A stretch of 27,441 nt of DNA from Clostridia bacterium (GTDB lineage: Bacteria > Bacillota > Clostridia > Oscillospirales > Ruminococcaceae): positions 1-27,441 of the forward strand of contig QKDG01000083.1 in the NCBI GenBank assembly GCA_003246805.1. Reading direction: 5' to 3'. The position numbers and the translations under genes were made by a program. This document shows positions 23,832 through 27,441 of this stretch, in pieces. Below the pieces are notes generated by a model. It did no database searches. It was given only the letters and a program-made list of their open reading frames with translations, and had not been told where the DNA came from. The first letter of the stretch is position 1, and each line of letters opens with the position of its first letter.

Positions 23832-24116
23832 CTACTTCTTACCATTATTTGAGGTCCTAGAACCTGCGTGGCCCTTATAAGTTCTTGTTGGTGCAAACTC
23901 ACCAAGCTTATGCCCTACCATATCTTCAGTAACATAAACAGGAACATGCTTGCGGCCATCGTGAACTGCGAATGTATGACCAACGAAATCCGGGAAAATT
24001 GTTGATGAACGGCTCCAAGTTTTCAGAACCTTTTTTTCACCAGCTTCGTTCATTTGTAATACTCTTTTCATAAGAACCTCTTGTACAAAAGGGCCCTTTT
24101 TAATACTTCTACCCAT
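23832..24116 (-). CDS. rpsS: 30S ribosomal protein S19
   Basis: 94 residues. Head protein forming a complex with S13. MGRSIKKGPFVQEVLMKR, WSRSSTIFPDFVGHTFAVHDG and the end KLGEFAPTRTYKGH are invariant family parts. GGAGGC-type site upstream; 23 nt after rplB. Confidence 0.98.
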   Translation of the reverse strand: MGRSIKKGPFVQEVLMKRVLQMNEAGEKKVLKTWSRSSTIFPDFVGHTFAVHDGRKHVPVYVTEDMVGHKLGEFAPTRTYKGHAGSRTSNNGKK

Positions 24117-24139
24117 TGTTCATCTGCCTCCTTTCAATA

Positions 24140-24973
24140 TTACTTACCGTTTCTGCGTTTTACGATAAATTTATCAGAGCGATGATGCTTAGCACGAGTC
24201 TTGTATCCAAGTGCCGGTTTACCCCAAGGAGTAACTGGACCTGAACGACCAATTGGTGATTTACCTTCACCACCACCGTGTGGGTGATCGCAAGGGTTCA
24301 TTACTGAACCACGAACTGTTGGCCTGAATCCCATGTGTCGTGTTCTTCCGGCTTTACCGATATTAACGTTTTCATGGTCGATGTTTCCAACCTGGCCGAT
24401 TGTTGCGATACAACTGATTGGTACTTTTCTGAGCTCGCCTGATGGTAGCCTTACAAGTGCATGTGTGCCTTCTCTTGCCATCAGCTGTGCCATGTTTCCA
24501 GCGGCACGAACAAGCTGTGCGCCTTTACCTGGATATAGCTCAATGTTATGAATAAATGTACCAACAGGGATATTCAGTAGTGGTAATGCGTTACCTGGCT
24601 TGATGTCAGCATCAGCGCCTGAACGAACTGTGTCACCTACTGCTAAGCCGTTTGGTGCAAGGATATAACGCTTTTCACCGTCTTCATACTGCAATAGAGC
24701 AATATGTGCTGAACGGTTTGGATCGTACTCTATTGTGAGAACATTAGCGTTCATATCAACTTTATCTCTCTTGAAATCAATGATACGGTATTTTCTCTTC
24801 TGTGCTCCACCTCTGTGGCGAACAGTTATTCTACCGTAGCTGTTTCTTCCAGATTTTTTCTTAAGAGGCTCTAAAAGACTCTTTTCCGGAGCAACCTTTG
24901 ACAAAGCAGAATAGTCAGTAACTGTCATCTCTCTTCTGCTCGGAGTCGTCGGCTTGTAGCTCTTTATTGCCAT
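24140..24973 (-). CDS. rplB: 50S ribosomal protein L2
   Basis: 277 residues. Needed for peptidyl transfer and subunit joining. The frame opens at a GTG (24982), but GGAG is spaced for the ATG at 24973, giving MAIKSYKPTTPSRREMTV. Conserved segments: VRHRGGAQKRKYRIIDFKR and the C-terminal NPCDHPHGGGEGKSPIGR with the functionally important histidine. A hairpin-rich 90-nt spacer separates it from rplW. Confidence 0.97.
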   Translation of the reverse strand: MAIKSYKPTTPSRREMTVTDYSALSKVAPEKSLLEPLKKKSGRNSYGRITVRHRGGAQKRKYRIIDFKRDKVDMNANVLTIEYDPNRSAHIALLQYEDGEKRYILAPNGLAVGDTVRSGADADIKPGNALPLLNIPVGTFIHNIELYPGKGAQLVRAAGNMAQLMAREGTHALVRLPSGELRKVPISCIATIGQVGNIDHENVNIGKAGRTRHMGFRPTVRGSVMNPCDHPHGGGEGKSPIGRSGPVTPWGKPALGYKTRAKHHRSDKFIVKRRNGK

Positions 24974-25063
24974 TTGTTTCACTCCTTTTGTGGTTTTGCG
25001 AGGGATAATCCCCCATACTTTCCTGCGGAGTAACCCGCAAGGTAAAAATACACTTAACTTCTA
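24974..25063 (-). other. Hairpin-rich spacer between rplW and rplB
   Basis: Unusually long spacer for this operon, with two potential stems. On the plus strand CCTGCGG (25022-25028) faces CCCGCAAGG (25034-25042) with a small bulge, and GGGAT / ATCCC pair around 25003-25013. There is no U-tract, so not a terminator. Could be a processing site or binding site; role unknown. Confidence 0.45.
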
Positions 25064-25360
25064 TTAGAACATTCCATCGAAGAATTCGATTGTCTTTTCG
25101 CCCTCAGCAAGTGTAACGATTGCCTTCTTCCAGTCTGGTTTGTATCCGGCTGTTTTGCCCATTCTCTTAAATCTGCCCTTGCAGTTCATTGTGTTGACTT
25201 TTGCGACTTTAACGCCGAAAAGCTCCTGAACAGCCTGCGCAATTTCAATTTTATTGGCATTCTTAGCAACCTTAAATGTGTATTTACCCATCTGTAAGCC
25301 TTCCATAGAACGCTCAGTGATGATTGGCTTAATGATAATATCCTGTGCAGTCTTTATCAT
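25064..25360 (-). CDS. rplW: 50S ribosomal protein L23
   Basis: 98 residues. At the exit tunnel, main docking site for trigger factor. Starts MIKTAQDIIIKPIITERSME; conserved PIITERS, NKIEIAQAVQELFGVKVAKVN and the basic FKRMGKTAGYKPDWKKAIVTL. ATG overlaps the rplD stop by one base (TAATG), so it is coupled to rplD. Confidence 0.97.
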   Translation of the reverse strand: MIKTAQDIIIKPIITERSMEGLQMGKYTFKVAKNANKIEIAQAVQELFGVKVAKVNTMNCKGRFKRMGKTAGYKPDWKKAIVTLAEGEKTIEFFDGMF

Positions 25361-25983
25361 TATGCATACACCTCCTCAATCTTTGCAACAGCATCTTTCA
25401 ATACGATAAAATTGTCGTAGTTCAAGATATCATATACATTCAGTGTGTTAACAAGAGTTGTCTTAACACCAGGAATGTTTGCTGCGCTCTTTATAACCTT
25501 GCTGTCAACCTCAGGCATAACAATTAATGATTTGCCTGTTACATTCAAAGCATTTAGCATATTGATAACTGATTTTGTCTTGTATTCTTCAAGCTTGATA
25601 GCATCAAGAACAAGAATGTTGTTATCGATAACCTTTGTTGAAAGTGCTGACTTCATTGCAAGTCTTCTTACCTTTTTATTTAAAGAATATCTGTAATCAC
25701 GTGGCTTTGGTCCAAGTGCAACACCACCGTGTGTCCATTGTGGTGAACGGATTGAACCCTGTCTTGCATGACCAGTACCCTTTTGGCGCCATGGCTTTCT
25801 GCCGCCTCCACGAACCTCTGTGCGAGTAAGTGTTGATTGTGTACCTTGTCTTTGATTAGCAAGATAGTTTACAACCATTGCGTGCATTACTTCCTTATTA
25901 GGAGTAATACCAAATACTGCATCTGATAGCTCAGTGTCAGCAAGCTTTTTGCCAGTCATATCAAATACTGAAACTTTCGGCAT
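25360..25983 (-). CDS. rplD: 50S ribosomal protein L4
   Basis: 207 residues. The frame begins with GTG at 26001 overlapping the rplC stop, but AAGGGGG is spaced 7 nt from ATG at 25983, giving MPKVSVFDMTGKKLADTEL. The central loop RTEVRGGGRKPWRQKGTGHARQ reaches into the exit tunnel. In E. coli L4 is the autoregulator of the S10 operon at the level of both attenuation and translation; whether it acts on the leader seen here is an open question. Confidence 0.96.
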   Translation of the reverse strand: MPKVSVFDMTGKKLADTELSDAVFGITPNKEVMHAMVVNYLANQRQGTQSTLTRTEVRGGGRKPWRQKGTGHARQGSIRSPQWTHGGVALGPKPRDYRYSLNKKVRRLAMKSALSTKVIDNNILVLDAIKLEEYKTKSVINMLNALNVTGKSLIVMPEVDSKVIKSAANIPGVKTTLVNTLNVYDILNYDNFIVLKDAVAKIEEVYA

Positions 25984-26000
25984 TTTACTTCCCCCTTCCA

Positions 26001-26636
26001 CTAAGCCTTCTTAATGCAATCAGTGATAGTAACTGTTCCGTTCTTAGGACCAGGAATAGCACCTTTAATTGCAATAAGATTATTTTCTGCGTCAATCTTA
26101 ACGATTACAAGATTCTGAACAGTAACCTTCTCATTACCAAGCTGTCCAGGCATTGTCTTGCCCTTGAATATACGTGATGGTGATGAGTTGGCACCCATTG
26201 AACCAGCGTGCCTGTGAACAGGGCCGGTACCGTGAGTTTCTTTTAGTCTTGAATTGTTGTGACGCTTGATTGTTCCTGAAAAACCTTTACCCTTGCTAGT
26301 TCCGTGAACGTCAACAACGTCACCCACAGCAAATGTATCCGCTTTTACGATATCACCAACGTTTAATTCGTCAGTGCTTTCAAACCTGAATTCCTTTAAA
26401 GTTCTCTTTAAAGCAACGTCAGCTTTTTTGAAGTGACCAGCAAGTGGCTTATTCACACGTTTTGCGCGAATGTCACCGTATCCCAGCTGAACAGCCTGAT
26501 AACCGTCATTTTCAACAGTTTTCTTCTGAACAACTACGCATGGGCCAGCTTCAACAACTGTTACAGGAATAACTTTTCCTGCTTCATCGAAAATCTGTGT
26601 CATACCGATTTTCTTACCGATGATTCCCTTTTGCAT
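26001..26636 (-). CDS. rplC: 50S ribosomal protein L3
   Basis: 211 residues. One of the first assembly proteins, whose loop reaches the peptidyl transferase centre. MQKGIIGKKIGMTQIFDEAG start, GTSKGKGFSGTIKRH and the glutamine-bearing GHRHAGS-equivalent (HRHAGSMGANSSPSR) are conserved. Ribosome site AGGAGGAG; preceded by a 94-nt spacer with small hairpins. Confidence 0.98.
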   Translation of the reverse strand: MQKGIIGKKIGMTQIFDEAGKVIPVTVVEAGPCVVVQKKTVENDGYQAVQLGYGDIRAKRVNKPLAGHFKKADVALKRTLKEFRFESTDELNVGDIVKADTFAVGDVVDVHGTSKGKGFSGTIKRHNNSRLKETHGTGPVHRHAGSMGANSSPSRIFKGKTMPGQLGNEKVTVQNLVIVKIDAENNLIAIKGAIPGPKNGTVTITDCIKKA

Positions 26637-26730
26637 TTTCTCTCCTCCTATTTAGGTTATTGGTTGGCATAAAACCAACATGACCTGCGTGAAACACGTT
26701 TTGAAATCGCTTTGCGATTTCCGTTGGAAA
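26637..26730 (-). other. Hairpin-containing spacer between rpsJ and rplC
   Basis: A perfect 8-bp stem GAAATCGC (26703-26710) / GCGATTTC (26714-26721) with a 3-nt loop begins just after the rpsJ stop. Smaller stems follow: CGTG-AAA-CACG near 26687-26697, and TTGGTT / AACCAA at 26660-26678. No U-tract follows any of them on the minus strand. Perhaps an RNA-processing or stability region. Confidence 0.45.
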
Positions 26731-27045
26731 CTATTTGATTTCCATTACGATGTCTACACCTGCAGGAAGTTCAAGGTTTTGAAGTGCTGAGGTTGTTTCG
26801 CTTGTAGGCCTGATAACGTCAATCAATCTCTTGTGAGTTCTCATTTCGAACTGCTCACGGCTGTCCTTATACTTATGAACCGCACGAAGAATAGTGATAA
26901 CTTCTTTATCAGTTGGTAGCGGGATAGGCCCTGATACCTTTGCGCCTGAACGCTTTGCTGCCTCAACAATTTTTGTTGCAGCTGCATCAACAACGCCATG
27001 CTCATAACCCTTGATTCTTATTCTGATTTTTTCATTGACTGCCAC
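26731..27045 (-). CDS. rpsJ: 30S ribosomal protein S10
   Basis: 104 residues, standard. Head protein of the small subunit; in some bacteria also NusE in antitermination, pairing with NusB. KIRIRIKGYEHGVVDAAAT, SGPIPLPTDKEVITILR and EQFEMRTHKRLIDV are diagnostic. The start is GTG (27045-27043) with AAGGAGG eight bases upstream. First gene of the superoperon, behind a long structured leader. Confidence 0.97.
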   Translation of the reverse strand: MAVNEKIRIRIKGYEHGVVDAAATKIVEAAKRSGAKVSGPIPLPTDKEVITILRAVHKYKDSREQFEMRTHKRLIDVIRPTSETTSALQNLELPAGVDIVMEIK

Positions 27046-27147
27046 TTTAATCGCCTCCTTAAGGGTTTATATTTGGGGGCATATATTGAAAAACAATATA
27101 GTCTGGAATACTTAACACGTTCCCGTGTGTTCCGTAAGTCTTGTGAT

Positions 27148-27180
27148 AAAAAACCCGAAAAACAATCATGTTTTCCGGGG
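27148..27180 (-). terminator. Intrinsic terminator (attenuator) inside the S10 leader
   Basis: On the minus strand CCCGGAAAAC (27179-27170), loop ATGATT, GTTTTTCGGG (27163-27154), then TTTTTT (27153-27148). The 10-bp stem has one G-U pair. It lies between the predicted promoter and rpsJ, so it can only act as a conditional terminator of the superoperon, or else nearly stop ribosomal protein synthesis. Confidence 0.8.
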
Positions 27181-27391
27181 AATTGTTAAAACAATTGACA
27201 GACTTATAAATGCACACAGGTGGTAGCTTAAACTTTCGCAAGCAAGCTTAAAGCACATACAGTGTTCGTTATTACAGTCGCCCGGTTTAAAATCGGACAT
27301 ACTCCACGAAAATTACCTGGCATACCGCCAGCAACCTTTCGCTTCATCGCATATCTGTTGCAGTCACGCAAGAATTATTTTAACACACACT

Positions 27392-27420
27392 ATTATATAT
27401 TGCAATAGCAATTTTATTAA
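27392..27420 (-). promoter_or_regulatory. Probable promoter of the S10 superoperon
   Basis: On the minus strand: TATAAT (27397-27392) is a perfect -10 box; the best -35 is TTAATA (27420-27415) at 17 bp, which is poor. The start would be near 27385. A stronger promoter could exist further upstream, outside the window. Confidence 0.55.
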
Positions 27421-27441
27421 ATGTATGTAGAAATTTTAGGC

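Larger units (their letters stand above)
27046..27441 (-). promoter_or_regulatory. Structured leader of the S10-spc-alpha superoperon
   Basis: A 396-bp stretch without a gene. From a promoter near 27392-27420 an RNA of about 340 nt precedes rpsJ. Visible elements in transcription order: stem GCAAC (27361-27357) / GTTGC (27335-27331), stem CTGGC / GCCAG (27331-27317), a Ser/Cys-free region with no frame worth calling, hairpin AATTGTT / AACAATT (27196-27181), the terminator hairpin (27180-27148), a hairpin with a GGAA tetraloop (27128-27115), then the ribosome site. TAAGTCT (27206-27200) can pair with AGACTTA (27141-27135) around the terminator, or its AGTCTG part with CAGACT (27105-27100), two mutually exclusive pairings. 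The overall design resembles an r-protein autoregulated attenuator; family not identified. Confidence 0.6.

Noticed and set aside
23813..23905. N-terminal extension of L22 overlapping rpsS
   Set aside because: The overlap with S19 and the ribosome site at the ATG at 23812 exclude it.
27059..27241. Minus-strand frame of 60 codons in the S10 leader as a leader peptide
   Set aside because: No convincing ribosome binding site, and it runs through the terminator hairpin; the composition is not that of a regulatory peptide.

Overview
The window is a piece of a low-GC Gram-positive chromosome, most likely class Clostridia. The evidence is the AT-rich intergenic DNA, strong AGGAGG-type ribosome binding sites, the zinc-type 61-residue S14, the zinc-type L36 and adenylate kinase, and the order secY-adk-map-KOW protein-infA-rpmJ-rpsM-rpsK-rpsD-rpoA-rplQ. 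I cannot name the genus from sequence alone. I saw no tRNA, rRNA, CRISPR array, insertion sequence or phage gene.

Left part (1-6740): an aspartate kinase gene (lysC, minus) and a tRNA thiolase gene (mnmA, plus) diverge from a 301-bp control region with a good promoter in each direction. mnmA converges on a minus-strand group: an orphan BtuF-like metal-chelate-binding lipoprotein, then a CNNM/CorC-type membrane protein co-transcribed with a transglutaminase-fold lipoprotein. The space between mnmA and that last gene (2806-2988) holds two exact copies of one near-palindromic hairpin and a third hairpin, so it may be a repeat element.

Middle part (6740-11480): a consensus sigma-A promoter drives ilvB-ilvN-ilvC, the first two enzymes of branched-chain amino acid synthesis, ending in a clear intrinsic terminator. 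A YibE/F-family membrane protein gene converges on it.

Right part (11440-27441): a run of 32 minus-strand genes, the fused S10-spc-alpha ribosomal superoperon. It runs from rpsJ at the right end to rplQ at the left and ends in a strong terminator hairpin. It makes about half of the ribosomal proteins together with SecY, Adk, Map, IF-1, RpoA and a small KOW protein. Several genes use GTG or TTG starts, and some are joined by TAATG overlaps.

The most interesting element is the roughly 340-nt leader in front of rpsJ. It has a promoter, several predicted hairpins and a canonical terminator hairpin with a six-U tract before the first gene, which suggests transcription attenuation of the whole superoperon. 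Apart from that leader, and possibly the 2806-2988 repeat, the window is ordinary housekeeping DNA. I did not find a convincing new multi-gene system. Start sites were moved from the longest frame for ilvB, yibE/F, rplO, rpsQ, rplV, rplB and rplD, in each case because the ribosome binding site or family length demanded it.
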